DNA from: CBFFRJ01 sp051486985
GTDB taxonomy: Bacteria > Pseudomonadota > Gammaproteobacteria > Enterobacterales > Enterobacteriaceae
Direction of reading: 5' to 3'
DNA: 64,000 bases
Assembly (NCBI RefSeq): GCF_051486985.1
Contig: NZ_JAHVDV010000001.1
Coordinates: 1-64,000, forward strand
The stretch's first letter is position 1. Every line of letters starts with the position of its first letter. Both the position numbers and the translations under genes were made by a program. Shown in pieces: positions 1 through 6,148 of this stretch. A model generated the notes under the pieces. It had not been told where the DNA came from. It saw only the letters and a program-made list of their open reading frames with translations, and did no database searches.

Positions 1-148
1 CGTCCCAGCCTGAGAATCTGCCGGTGACCTCCGCGTCAAGCCGGAAGGGTGTGGAGAGGTGCTGCTGAAGGGAAAAGGTGACGACGGCGATGGCACGCGG
101 GGGGAGCCCCTCCACGTCAAGGGTAAAGCGAAGGCCTTCCTGAGACAT
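1..148 (-). CDS. vgrG: VgrG type VI secretion spike protein, N-terminal part (runs off the window)
   Basis: The reverse strand from an ATG at 148 reads MSQEGLRFTLDVEGLPPRAI and on through VVTFSLQQHLSTPFRLDAEV. This is the pattern of a VgrG N-terminus: a short beta strand, 'VEGLP', then a 'VVTF...LSTPF' strand of the gp27/gp44-like domain. A GGGAGAAG ribosome site lies just upstream. VgrG forms the puncturing trimer at the tip of the type VI tail tube. Only about 49 codons are inside the window, so intactness cannot be judged. It follows the hcp pseudogene on the same strand, the usual hcp-vgrG pairing. Family assignment is from remembered VgrG sequences. Confidence 0.7.
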   Translation of the reverse strand, partial: MSQEGLRFTLDVEGLPPRAIAVVTFSLQQHLSTPFRLDAEVTGRFSGWD

Positions 149-316
149 AAACTTCTCCCGGTCCAGATAGTTAATTATGGAGCCACGATTTTCCGTGGCA
201 GACTTACAGGCGTAATGGCAATTCCAGGCACGCTACCGCCAGAGTGTCCGGCATCTGCCATCTCCCATATGCAAAGGGTATTGCCGGGGGGCTGACCTGG
301 TCATTCCGCCCCTGGT

Positions 317-351
317 AAAAAATGCCACTCTTCTTGCAGTCGCAGTGGCAT
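317..351 (-). terminator. Intrinsic terminator downstream of hcp pseudogene
   Basis: An 8-bp perfect stem (ATGCCACT / AGTGGCAT, 322-329 with 344-351) is followed on the reverse strand by a run of six T. It ends transcription of the hcp remnant before vgrG. Confidence 0.75.
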
Positions 352-367
352 GGGTTGGATTATGCTT

Positions 368-725
368 TCAGTGGTATGCGCAAGGCGTCCACCTCAGAGG
401 GGCAGCGAAGAGGTGCTCCCACTCGACCTTGCAATAAGCCAGAGAGGCATTAACCAGTTGAGCGAATTCACGCTTTTCCACGTCCTGACAGTGCGGCAGA
501 TGGCAGTCGATAACCACGATCGTGGAGTCGGTAAGACAGGTGGTTAAGAGAGGCTCCTGTTTTGCCTTTAACAGAAAGACGATGCCAGTGCAGTTCAGTA
601 GCCGGCAGCATTTCGTCTTCCTGAACCTGGCCATAGATGTTGCCCACAGACTCCACCGTAAATGCACGATGGGCGCTCAGCCCCTGAGTTTGTCCTTTAA
701 CTAAGAGGGAACACGGTATTGGCAC
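368..725 (-). pseudogene. hcp: hcp pseudogene (type VI tail-tube protein)
   Basis: Two overlapping reverse frames together spell a broken Hcp. The first frame starts at a GTG (725) with AAGGAG eight bases upstream and reads MPIPCSLLVKGQTQGL...VESVGN. It jumps straight from 'QVQEDE' to 'MLPATELHWHRLSVKGK'. The second frame (368-667) then carries LTDSTIVVIDCHLPHCQDV...QLVNASLAYCKVEWEHL. Intact E. coli-type Hcp of this class (about 170 aa) has the same blocks in the same order. It also has about 45 more residues where the jump occurs, including the VPTD loop. The gene therefore has an internal deletion and a frameshift near 570-600, and cannot make a tube subunit. Confidence 0.8.
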
Positions 726-740
726 GGGGAGTACTCCTTG

Positions 741-1117
741 TAGGGCATCGTAGTCATTTTGTAACGGCCTCCCTTCATCAAAATAATGATTTGATCTGAT
801 AATCTTTTATTTAATTTTGGGTGGATTCATTATTTATTTTTTAACCTATAACTTTATCAAAAAAGGTGTTTATCCCATTTTGCGTTGATGTTACCAGGGC
901 GATTGCTTATTGAGCTTTAATAGCGCGAATGTATTCATCCATCGAATGATTGTTATGTATCCTATAGTGTATTGGATGCATTTGTGGTTCGGTTCTCTTG
1001 TTTATGTGCATTAATCTATTTATAGCATGTGTTTTTGCAGGAGTTATGTGCGAGTTGCCACAGTTTAATGTGTTTATTTTTAAAATGGTTTTAAAGGTAG
1101 AGTGATTAAAGGTATAT
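741..1117. other. AT-rich intergenic region, no gene seen
   Basis: About 380 bp of strongly AT-rich sequence lies between the divergent hcp pseudogene and the next rightward ORF. I find no convincing ORF, RNA gene or hairpin. Its composition, unlike the core genes to the right, fits horizontally acquired DNA or decayed coding sequence. Confidence 0.5.
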
Positions 1118-1162
1118 ATGACGATATCTTTTGTGTTCTGTTTTATATCATCAGGACGATTT

Positions 1163-1630
1163 ATGAGTATTCTCTTAATAATTAAGAAAAGTCTTTTTCA
1201 ACTCGACACTGAAATCCATGATACTTCGCGTCAGGAGATGGCAGCCGTTATCGACGCGTTATTGTACAATACAGCTGCATCTGTTGATATTCTTGTAGTA
1301 AATGCGATGATTGCACATATAAACGCCGGTGCTGGCCAACAGTGGGACCCTATTTTTTATACTCATGAGTTTCAAGAACGTAAAGCACAGCTTCGTTCAC
1401 TAATCTTGCTGGTTGATCGCATTAAAATGCGTGAAAAAATTAGAATTCATCTGAGACATCTTATGAAAGAGAAAGTAGTTGACGATAGAGTGTTTGCGTC
1501 GGGCATCACGCGGGCAGGAGTTTACAAACACGTCTGTTCCAGCAAATATGGTGAATCTGGCGGTGAGTCTGTCACGGCCGCCATCGGTAATTATGCCTTG
1601 AAAAAACTGCTGTGGATTTTACGTTGCTAA
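1163..1630 (+). CDS. Hypothetical protein, type VI locus
   Basis: 155 residues from the ATG at 1163 (AGGA six bases upstream). An in-frame ATG at 1118 with AAAGG before it would give 170 residues, adding a hydrophobic MTISFVFCFISSG. The protein looks cytosolic and mostly alpha-helical, with a basic middle (DRIKMREKIRIHLRHLMKEK). I see no signal peptide after the chosen start and no family motif. It lies between the hcp pseudogene and tssF on the tssF strand, so it may be a cargo or accessory gene of the locus, or itself a remnant. Function unknown. Confidence 0.45.
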   Translation: MSILLIIKKSLFQLDTEIHDTSRQEMAAVIDALLYNTAASVDILVVNAMIAHINAGAGQQWDPIFYTHEFQERKAQLRSLILLVDRIKMREKIRIHLRHLMKEKVVDDRVFASGITRAGVYKHVCSSKYGESGGESVTAAIGNYALKKLLWILRC

Positions 1631-1652
1631 ATACGTTAATACGGGCAATGCA

Positions 1653-1832
1653 ATGGTTTACACGACGTTCTTATCTTCGGTTGCGCCAGAATTGTTCGGC
1701 CTAGCTTCATGGTCGAAACGACAGGGTAAAAGGATAGAGCATCAATATTTGAAGGCCCGGCATATATCCAGTGACGATGGCTGCGTGAACTGTCCTAAAT
1801 TTGGTATTTTGCTGGACTATTGCCAGCGCTAA
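1653..1832 (+). CDS. Small hypothetical ORF upstream of tssF
   Basis: An ATG-initiated 59-codon frame (MVYTTFLSSVAPELFGLASW...DYCQR) fills the gap between the previous ORF and tssF and ends 17 bases before the tssF start. There is no clear ribosome site and no recognised family. It might be the decayed end of another locus gene or a chance frame. Confidence 0.2.
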   Translation: MVYTTFLSSVAPELFGLASWSKRQGKRIEHQYLKARHISSDDGCVNCPKFGILLDYCQR

Positions 1833-1849
1833 CGGGTGGTGTGAACAAT

Positions 1850-3682
1850 ATGGATGTTGAAGAGCGTTATTATCGAGAGGAACTGGACTACCTGCGTCAG
1901 TTGGGAAAATTACTGGCTAAAGAAAAACCCTTTTTAGCCCATTTTCTTAAGGAAAAACAGGGAGATACTGATGTTGAGCGCCTGATGGAATCTTTCGCTT
2001 TTTTATCGGGGAGATTACGGCAAAAGCTTGAAGATGAGTTTCCCGAGTTTACTCATGGTATCATCCGTATGTTATGGCCTAATTACCTTCGTCCGGTTCC
2101 GGCTATGACGGTCATTAAGTACGAACCTGAAAAGACGCTAAAAATACCCGTGCAGATTTTACGTAATGAATTGATTAGCACAGGTACGTTGCGGATTATT
2201 CGCCCAGAGGGGAACGTTCTGGGAAGCGATACGGCATCGTCTCCTCCAGCTTGCCATTTCACGCTGGCACGGAATATCTGGTTGCAGCCCTTAGCGATAA
2301 AAAACGTTCGCAACGCAAGCAGCCTTGATGAAGGTATTATTGATATTGAATTTTACACTGACAAAGGTATCACTGCTGACACACTGGATTTAAATAAAAT
2401 CAGTTTCTGGCTGGGTAATCACGACGATAATACCCGCTATCAGCTCTATTTATGGTTAAGTGAGCGTTTGATGGACGCAGAAATAATTATGGGAAACATT
2501 AGCATGCCCTTGCCCAACTTATGGCTGGACCCTGCAGGGTTTGAGCGAGAGGATGCGCTACTGTCATGGCCTAAAAATATCCACAATGGATACCGGATAC
2601 TGCACGAGTATTTTTGCTACCCAGAGAGTTTCTTCTTTTTTCATCTTCGTGATGCTGAACCGTTAATGGAGGATTTCCGCGGCGGCGAGTTCACGTTGCG
2701 TTTGCGTTTCAATCAACCGCTGCCCACCGATATAAAGTTGCGTAAGGATTCATTGCACGTGAGCTGTACGCCTGCGGTGAACCTTTTTTTACATCATGCT
2801 GAACCAATACGCCCAAATGGTGACTTACAGCAATATCCGTTACAGGCTAGCCACCAAGATCCGTATGCTTACGATATTTTTCGGGTCAAGTCCGTCACAA
2901 ATAAAATTCCCAGTGCAAATGATGGGCCTGAACAACGATCGAATTCCGTCATTCACTGGCCAGAATTTGAAAGTTTCAAGCATCAGGTTGAATACAGAAA
3001 CCAACGTGAGGTAATTTACTGGCATCATCGCACCAGGACGTCTTTATTTCATCGCGGTCTGGATCACAGTATTGCTTTTGTTCATGCTAATGGGGATGTA
3101 CCAAATCCCGCTCGACTGAAGGGGGCGGTGATTAACCCCTTGCTGGTTTGCACAAACCGAATGCTTCCTATTGAACTTAATACGGGCGATATCAGTGTTG
3201 CTGTTAGCAAAAATCCGGCTGTCGCCTCATTCAGCAATATCACTTGTCCCACACGTCCTCTCGATCCGGTGATGGATGGAGATATGCACTGGTCGCTTAT
3301 TTCCAGTATGAATTTGAATTATCTCTCTCTTTTGGACAGAGATGCGTTGGTGAACATTCTGCGTACCTTTGATATTCCCGGTATTCATCATCCCCAACGA
3401 GCTCGCTTATCTCAGCCAAAACTGGATGCAATTGAGAAGATGGAAACACATCCGGTGGATCGGCTTTTTAAAGGGATACCGGTAAGGGGACTTGCCACCA
3501 CGCTATGGATCAATCCAGCACCTTTTATCTGTGAGGGGGAGATTTACCTGTTGGGTGCGGTTTTGTCTCATTTTTTCGCGCTATACGCCAGTATCGTCTC
3601 GTTCCACCTACTGAAAATTATCAATGCGGAAAGTCAGGAGGTCTGGGAATGGGAGAGTACTGGTCAGCATGCCCTGATGTAA
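1850..3682 (+). CDS. tssF: Type VI secretion baseplate subunit TssF
   Basis: About 610 residues, full family length. The start MDVEERYYREELDYLRQLGK is the typical TssF opening ('YYREEL.YLR..G'). It is followed by FAFLSGRLRQKLEDEFPEF and the MLWPNYLRPVPAM block near residue 80. The C-terminus contains GAVLSHFFALYASIVSFHLL, the conserved TssF end. TssF pairs with TssG and TssK in the wedge of the type VI baseplate. An in-frame ATG 30 bases upstream (1820) is possible but lacks the family N-terminus. The reading frame is open throughout, although partner genes next to it are broken, so it is probably an orphan. Confidence 0.88.
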   Translation: MDVEERYYREELDYLRQLGKLLAKEKPFLAHFLKEKQGDTDVERLMESFAFLSGRLRQKLEDEFPEFTHGIIRMLWPNYLRPVPAMTVIKYEPEKTLKIPVQILRNELISTGTLRIIRPEGNVLGSDTASSPPACHFTLARNIWLQPLAIKNVRNASSLDEGIIDIEFYTDKGITADTLDLNKISFWLGNHDDNTRYQLYLWLSERLMDAEIIMGNISMPLPNLWLDPAGFEREDALLSWPKNIHNGYRILHEYFCYPESFFFFHLRDAEPLMEDFRGGEFTLRLRFNQPLPTDIKLRKDSLHVSCTPAVNLFLHHAEPIRPNGDLQQYPLQASHQDPYAYDIFRVKSVTNKIPSANDGPEQRSNSVIHWPEFESFKHQVEYRNQREVIYWHHRTRTSLFHRGLDHSIAFVHANGDVPNPARLKGAVINPLLVCTNRMLPIELNTGDISVAVSKNPAVASFSNITCPTRPLDPVMDGDMHWSLISSMNLNYLSLLDRDALVNILRTFDIPGIHHPQRARLSQPKLDAIEKMETHPVDRLFKGIPVRGLATTLWINPAPFICEGEIYLLGAVLSHFFALYASIVSFHLLKIINAESQEVWEWESTGQHALM

Positions 3683-3738
3683 TCTTTTCGCAAGATGCGA
3701 ATAATCACAATTTTTATGTGCTTCTGGCGTCACTGTAG
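3649..3738 (+). pseudogene. tssG: tssG, truncated after 29 codons
   Basis: A strong AGGAGG seven bases before an ATG at 3649 opens a frame inside the end of tssF, the normal tssF-tssG overlap. It reads MGEYWSACPDVIFSQDANNH then NFYVLLASL and stops at TAG (3736-3738). 'FY.LL..L' near residue 22-29 is where TssG proteins have their N-terminal 'F..LVRLLE' helix. TssG is normally over 300 aa, so this is only the 5' stub. Identification rests on position, overlap and the short motif. Confidence 0.55.
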
Positions 3739-4080
3739 CGCCAGGCTCGTTGTCGGTCGCTCTGTTCTGATTGTCAATTTTGCCCTCGGTGGGTAAAAAT
3801 CTTATGGTCATTTTTTATTTTAAGTGACATGGACAATTACAAGGAGTGATTTTTGCAGGGTTTTCTCCACTGGACTCAGTTGGGAATACAAGAATATCAG
3901 GCGTACAGAACGGTGTTCCTCACGCTATTACCGATAGTGCAGTGCAAGCAGTATCATTTAATTATGAAAGTATTAACTATTGATGGCAAACATAGCCAAT
4001 AACACTCTCTTAAATCTAAAAGTCTGGTTGCTGGAAAAAGGTATATCACCGCTTTTGTTTACCATTATTATGCAACACTG
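3739..4080. other. Degenerate sequence after tssG stub
   Basis: No intact gene. A 49-codon frame (TTG at 3853 with AAGGAG upstream, stop at 4000-4002) reads QGFLHWTQLGIQEYQAYRTV then FLTLLPIVQCKQYHL. It faintly resembles the C-terminal part of TssG but is too short to assign. The stretch probably holds scrambled remains of the type VI locus. Confidence 0.3.
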
Positions 4081-4108
4081 CCTGCCGCCACATCATACTG
4101 GCGGCAGG
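4081..4108. terminator. Perfect 10-bp stem-loop downstream of lipoprotein gene
   Basis: CCTGCCGCCA (4081-4090) pairs with TGGCGGCAGG (4099-4108) around an 8-base loop. It lies 23 bases after the stop of the leftward lipoprotein gene. No T-run follows on either strand, so it is either an RNA-stabilising/REP-like hairpin or a weak terminator. Confidence 0.45.
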
Positions 4109-4131
4109 TGAGTAGACGGTGTATTCAGTGG

Positions 4132-4890
4132 TTATTGATAGCGTTTTACCAAATCTTTTACCACTGCGGCGATCGTTTTTTGTTTTAACTGACTCATCGT
4201 TTGTTGTGACAATGGTATTTTTTCGTTAAGTCGTAAGGAAAGATTTTCTTCATAGTTAATCGGAGACCAGGTTGCCCACGTGCCTGTTGCCACATCGACC
4301 AGAGCAAAACGTATCAGATAGCGTAGCGAACCCGAACTGGTGACTGTTTCATTTTGATAATCTGTCCATATGGTCGTTTTAGTTGCGTTTTGATAATGAC
4401 CTGTTTGCAGTGCGTCCCAATAAACGAGTACCGTTCTTTGCTGCCCTTTTGCAGCGATATAACGCAGTGACTGCATATAGTTCATGTTTTCGCTGAAGGC
4501 GGCCTGGCCCTCGTCATTTTTCAGTTTATTGCAGGACAGGTTTCTTTGTCTGTCCGGGATACCTGAAAATGTCGTTACTCTGTAATATTTACTTAATTCC
4601 TGCTGCATAGCCGTCTCCGGCGCTCGACTGCCCGACTGAATGAGAATAATAGCTGAGCCCGGCGGCACACTGAGCTTTTCGTCATCAAGCGCAGCCTGAA
4701 TATCCTCTTCTGAAACGGCGAGTGTAGTCTCGTTTCCAAATACATCTTTATCTGTCAGTTGGAGTGGGATGTTTTTACTCTTCCTTGCTTCAGTTTCGGG
4801 TGCGCTTTTTTTTCTGGCATCAATTGAAGATTGGGTGCAACCATTCGTCAGTAATGCTGCAGCGAATACAAGTAATAAAGGCGTTCTCAT
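4132..4890 (-). CDS. Predicted outer-membrane lipoprotein, unknown function
   Basis: 252 residues. MRTPLLLVFAAALLTNGC is a lipoprotein signal peptide with the modified cysteine at residue 18. Residue 2 after the cysteine is Q, not D, which predicts outer-membrane sorting. The mature part begins with a charged linker (ARKKSAPETEARKSK). It continues as a globular domain with 'VPPGSAIILIQSGS' and 'GQQRTVLVYWDALQ' strands and ends KDLVKRYQ. I do not recognise the family and cannot link it to type VI TssJ, which is shorter. Nothing else is in its operon. It ends next to a strong stem-loop. Confidence 0.75.
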   Translation of the reverse strand: MRTPLLLVFAAALLTNGCTQSSIDARKKSAPETEARKSKNIPLQLTDKDVFGNETTLAVSEEDIQAALDDEKLSVPPGSAIILIQSGSRAPETAMQQELSKYYRVTTFSGIPDRQRNLSCNKLKNDEGQAAFSENMNYMQSLRYIAAKGQQRTVLVYWDALQTGHYQNATKTTIWTDYQNETVTSSGSLRYLIRFALVDVATGTWATWSPINYEENLSLRLNEKIPLSQQTMSQLKQKTIAAVVKDLVKRYQ

Positions 4891-5160
4891 GAAGTATCTC
4901 GTGTAGGGATGGGTGGGTTATTTTACCCTGGCTGGGCGAAGTATCTTTGTTTTATTTTGATTATAAATAATTAAGGGGGGCTTTATATTTATTGCATCAA
5001 TAAGTAAGTAGATTTAATAACTTTCAATATTAGGACTCTGATAGCGCGTAATTATAACCGGGCAACGTTCGCTATCTCCTGGCAAATACCTTAAGCGCAA
5101 ATGCCGGAAGGCTGCGCAGATTTCCTTCCTCATGCTTATAAAGGAAGAGGGAGGGGGGAT

Positions 5161-5266
5161 TGACTCGCTGCGCTCGCCCTGCGGGCAGCTTCCTCGCGGG
5201 CTCGTCAGCTGTCCACCCGGCTGTCGCCGGTTGTCGAACCCCGGTCGGGGGTTCTCATCCCCCCCG
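5161..5266. repeat. GC-rich structured element, copy A
   Basis: About 106 bp, very GC-rich, with nested hairpins: GCCC/GGGC around 5179-5189, CCGG-CTGTCG-CCGG, and AACCCC-GGTC-GGGGTT. It is preceded by a GGGGGGA run and followed by a tRNA-type terminator. No coding sense. It is not an ERIC or classical REP that I can identify. Confidence 0.7.
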
Positions 5267-5283
5267 GGGGAGTGCAACATGCG

Positions 5284-5312
5284 AAAAAAAAGCCCGCATT
5301 TGCATGCGAGCT
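5284..5312 (-). terminator. Intrinsic terminator of tRNA-Ser copy 1
   Basis: Reverse strand: a 9-bp stem (AGCTCGCAT / ATGCGGGCT with one G-T pair), a GCAA loop and eight T. It sits 13 bases beyond the CCA end of the tRNA fragment. Confidence 0.85.
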
Positions 5313-5325
5313 CTTCTTAAAATAA

Positions 5326-5406
5326 TGGCGGTGAGGGGGGGATTCGAACCCCCGATACGTTGCCGTATACACACTTTCCAGGCGTGCTCCTTCAGCCACT
5401 CGGACA
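5326..5406 (-). tRNA. tRNA-Ser(GGA) copy 1, 5' acceptor strand missing (probable pseudogene)
   Basis: Reverse strand reads tRNA-Ser(GGA) from U8 to the encoded CCA. It has the D-arm, the anticodon loop CTGGAAA (anticodon GGA), the long variable arm GTATACGGCAACGTAT, the T-arm GGGGGTTCGAATCCCCC, CCTCACC, then GCCA. The expected first seven bases GGTGAGG are replaced by TCACAGC, which cannot pair with CCTCACC. It is therefore a 3' part-gene of 81 nt, as left by integration or rearrangement at a tRNA gene, and not a functional tRNA. Confidence 0.75.
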
Positions 5407-5509
5407 GCTGTGAGCAACGGACATTATTAAAAAGGATTGAAATGCTGAAATGTCGGAAGGCTGCGCAGATTTTCTTCCTCATGCTTATAAAGGAAGAGGG
5501 AGGGGGGAT

Positions 5510-5613
5510 TGACTCGCTGCGCTCGCCCTGCGGGCAGCCTCCTCGCGGGCTCGTCAGCTGTCCACCCGGCTGTCGCCGGTTGTCGAACCCCGGTCGGGGG
5601 GTCTCATCCCCCC
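5510..5613. repeat. GC-rich structured element, copy B
   Basis: Second copy, about 104 bp, near identical to copies A and C until its end, where it diverges into CCCCTGATGCGGG. It shares a 60-bp left flank (containing CTTCCTCATGCTTATAAAGG) with copy A but not with copy C. Confidence 0.7.
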
Positions 5614-5630
5614 TGATGCGGGAGAATATA

Positions 5631-5661
5631 AAAGAAAAAAGCCCGTACTTACGTACAGGCT
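5631..5661 (-). terminator. Intrinsic terminator, copy B
   Basis: Reverse strand: AGCCTGTAC / GTACGGGCT 9-bp stem, 4-base loop, then TTTTTTCTTT. It has the same place in the unit as the other two terminators but a different stem sequence, so it probably derives from a diverged tRNA-Ser locus. Confidence 0.75.
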
Positions 5662-5675
5662 CTCATCTGAAATAA

Positions 5676-5691
5676 TGGCGGTGAGGGGGGG
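5676..5691 (-). repeat. tRNA-Ser 3' end remnant (16 nt) fused to GC element C
   Basis: The last 16 bases of the tRNA (CCCCCCCTCACCGCCA on the reverse strand) are present next to terminator B. Beyond the G-run the sequence switches directly into GC element copy C, so the rest of this tRNA copy is gone. Confidence 0.7.
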
Positions 5692-5693
5692 AC

Positions 5694-5799
5694 TGACTCG
5701 CTGCGCTCGCCCTGCGGGCAGCTTCCTCGCGGGCTCGTCAGCTGTCCACCCGGCTGTCGCCGATTGTCGAACCCCGGTCGGGGGTTCTCGTCCCCCCCG
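5694..5799. repeat. GC-rich structured element, copy C
   Basis: Third copy. It differs from copy A at only two positions over 106 bp, and both are followed by the same terminator and tRNA fragment. Confidence 0.7.
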
Positions 5800-5816
5800 G
5801 GGGAGTGCAACATGCG

Positions 5817-5845
5817 AAAAAAAAGCCCGCATTTGCATGCGAGCT
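5817..5845 (-). terminator. Intrinsic terminator of tRNA-Ser copy 2
   Basis: Identical to the terminator at 5284-5312: 9-bp stem, GCAA loop and eight T on the reverse strand, 13 bases after the CCA end of the second tRNA fragment. Confidence 0.85.
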
Positions 5846-5858
5846 CTTCTTAAAATAA

Positions 5859-5939
5859 TGGCGGTGAGGGGGGGATTCGAACCCCCGATACGTTGCCGTA
5901 TACACACTTTCCAGGCGTGCTCCTTCAGCCACTCGGACA
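5859..5939 (-). tRNA. serX: tRNA-Ser(GGA) copy 2 at the serX position, 5' acceptor strand missing
   Basis: Base-for-base identical to copy 1 over 81 nt (U8 to CCA, anticodon GGA). By synteny this is serX: reverse strand, just upstream of ghrA as in E. coli. The seven bases before U8 are AGTTGAT instead of GGTGAGG, so the acceptor stem cannot form. The upstream TATAAT with a GC-rich discriminator is still present, which suggests a once-working gene that lost its first seven bases. Serine codon reading would then rely on another tRNA-Ser(GGA) gene elsewhere. Confidence 0.75.
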
Positions 5940-5958
5940 ATCAACTTTTTCAATTAAG

Positions 5959-5971
5959 TCGCGCGATTATA
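5959..5971 (-). promoter_or_regulatory. Stable-RNA type promoter of the tRNA-Ser locus
   Basis: Reverse strand TATAAT (5966-5971) is followed by CGCGCGAC, a GC-rich discriminator typical of tRNA/rRNA promoters. The predicted start is about 20 bases before the tRNA body. The -35 box is not clear. Confidence 0.5.
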
Positions 5972-6148
5972 CAAACTTCAAACAACCTGCTTCTAAAATG
6001 CTCTGAAACTGACTTTTTTCTCAGCAGCACGCTTTTTTCACCGTGTTATCAATGATCTTTGCTATGTTGATGTGCCTGTTCGCGGACGTAACTTACGCCA
6101 ACATATTGACGGATGTCCGGGACATCACAAACCATAACGGGAGCAGAG

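Larger units (their letters stand above)
5100..5939. repeat. tRNA-Ser/GC-element repeat array
   Basis: An array of overlapping direct repeats. 5161-5406 recurs at 5694-5939 (offset 533, only about three mismatches). 5100-5260 recurs at about 5449-5610 (offset 349). The units are built from a GC-rich structured element, a tRNA-type terminator and a tRNA-Ser(GGA) 3' part. The joints fall in G-runs shared by the T-arm of the tRNA and the start of the GC element. This suggests repeated unequal recombination at a tRNA locus. All apparent ORFs here are shadows of the repeats. Confidence 0.85.

Noticed and set aside
59..295. 78-codon forward frame with galactose-mutarotase-like 'VNYGATIF'
   Set aside because: It lies opposite the vgrG start and non-coding spacer, and the reverse strand gives a clear VgrG N-terminus with a ribosome site.
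1118..1162. Signal peptide on the hypothetical protein from an ATG at 1118
   Set aside because: The hydrophobic stretch is short and contains no positively charged n-region before it. The later ATG gives an ordinary cytosolic start.
5161..5266. Second tRNA species in the GC-rich element (T-arm-like 'TCGAACCCCGG')
   Set aside because: No acceptor stem, D-arm or anticodon arm can be folded around the T-arm-like hairpin.
5161..5939. CRISPR array
   Set aside because: Repeats are long (about 106-246 bp), few and irregularly spaced. They contain tRNA and terminator sequence, and no cas genes are present.
5132..6055. Several overlapping ORFs of 60-170 codons on both strands (e.g. 'MAVRGGFEPPI')
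   Set aside because: They are translations of tRNA-Ser and the GC-rich repeats. Such frames recur wherever a tRNA-Ser lies and have no start signals.
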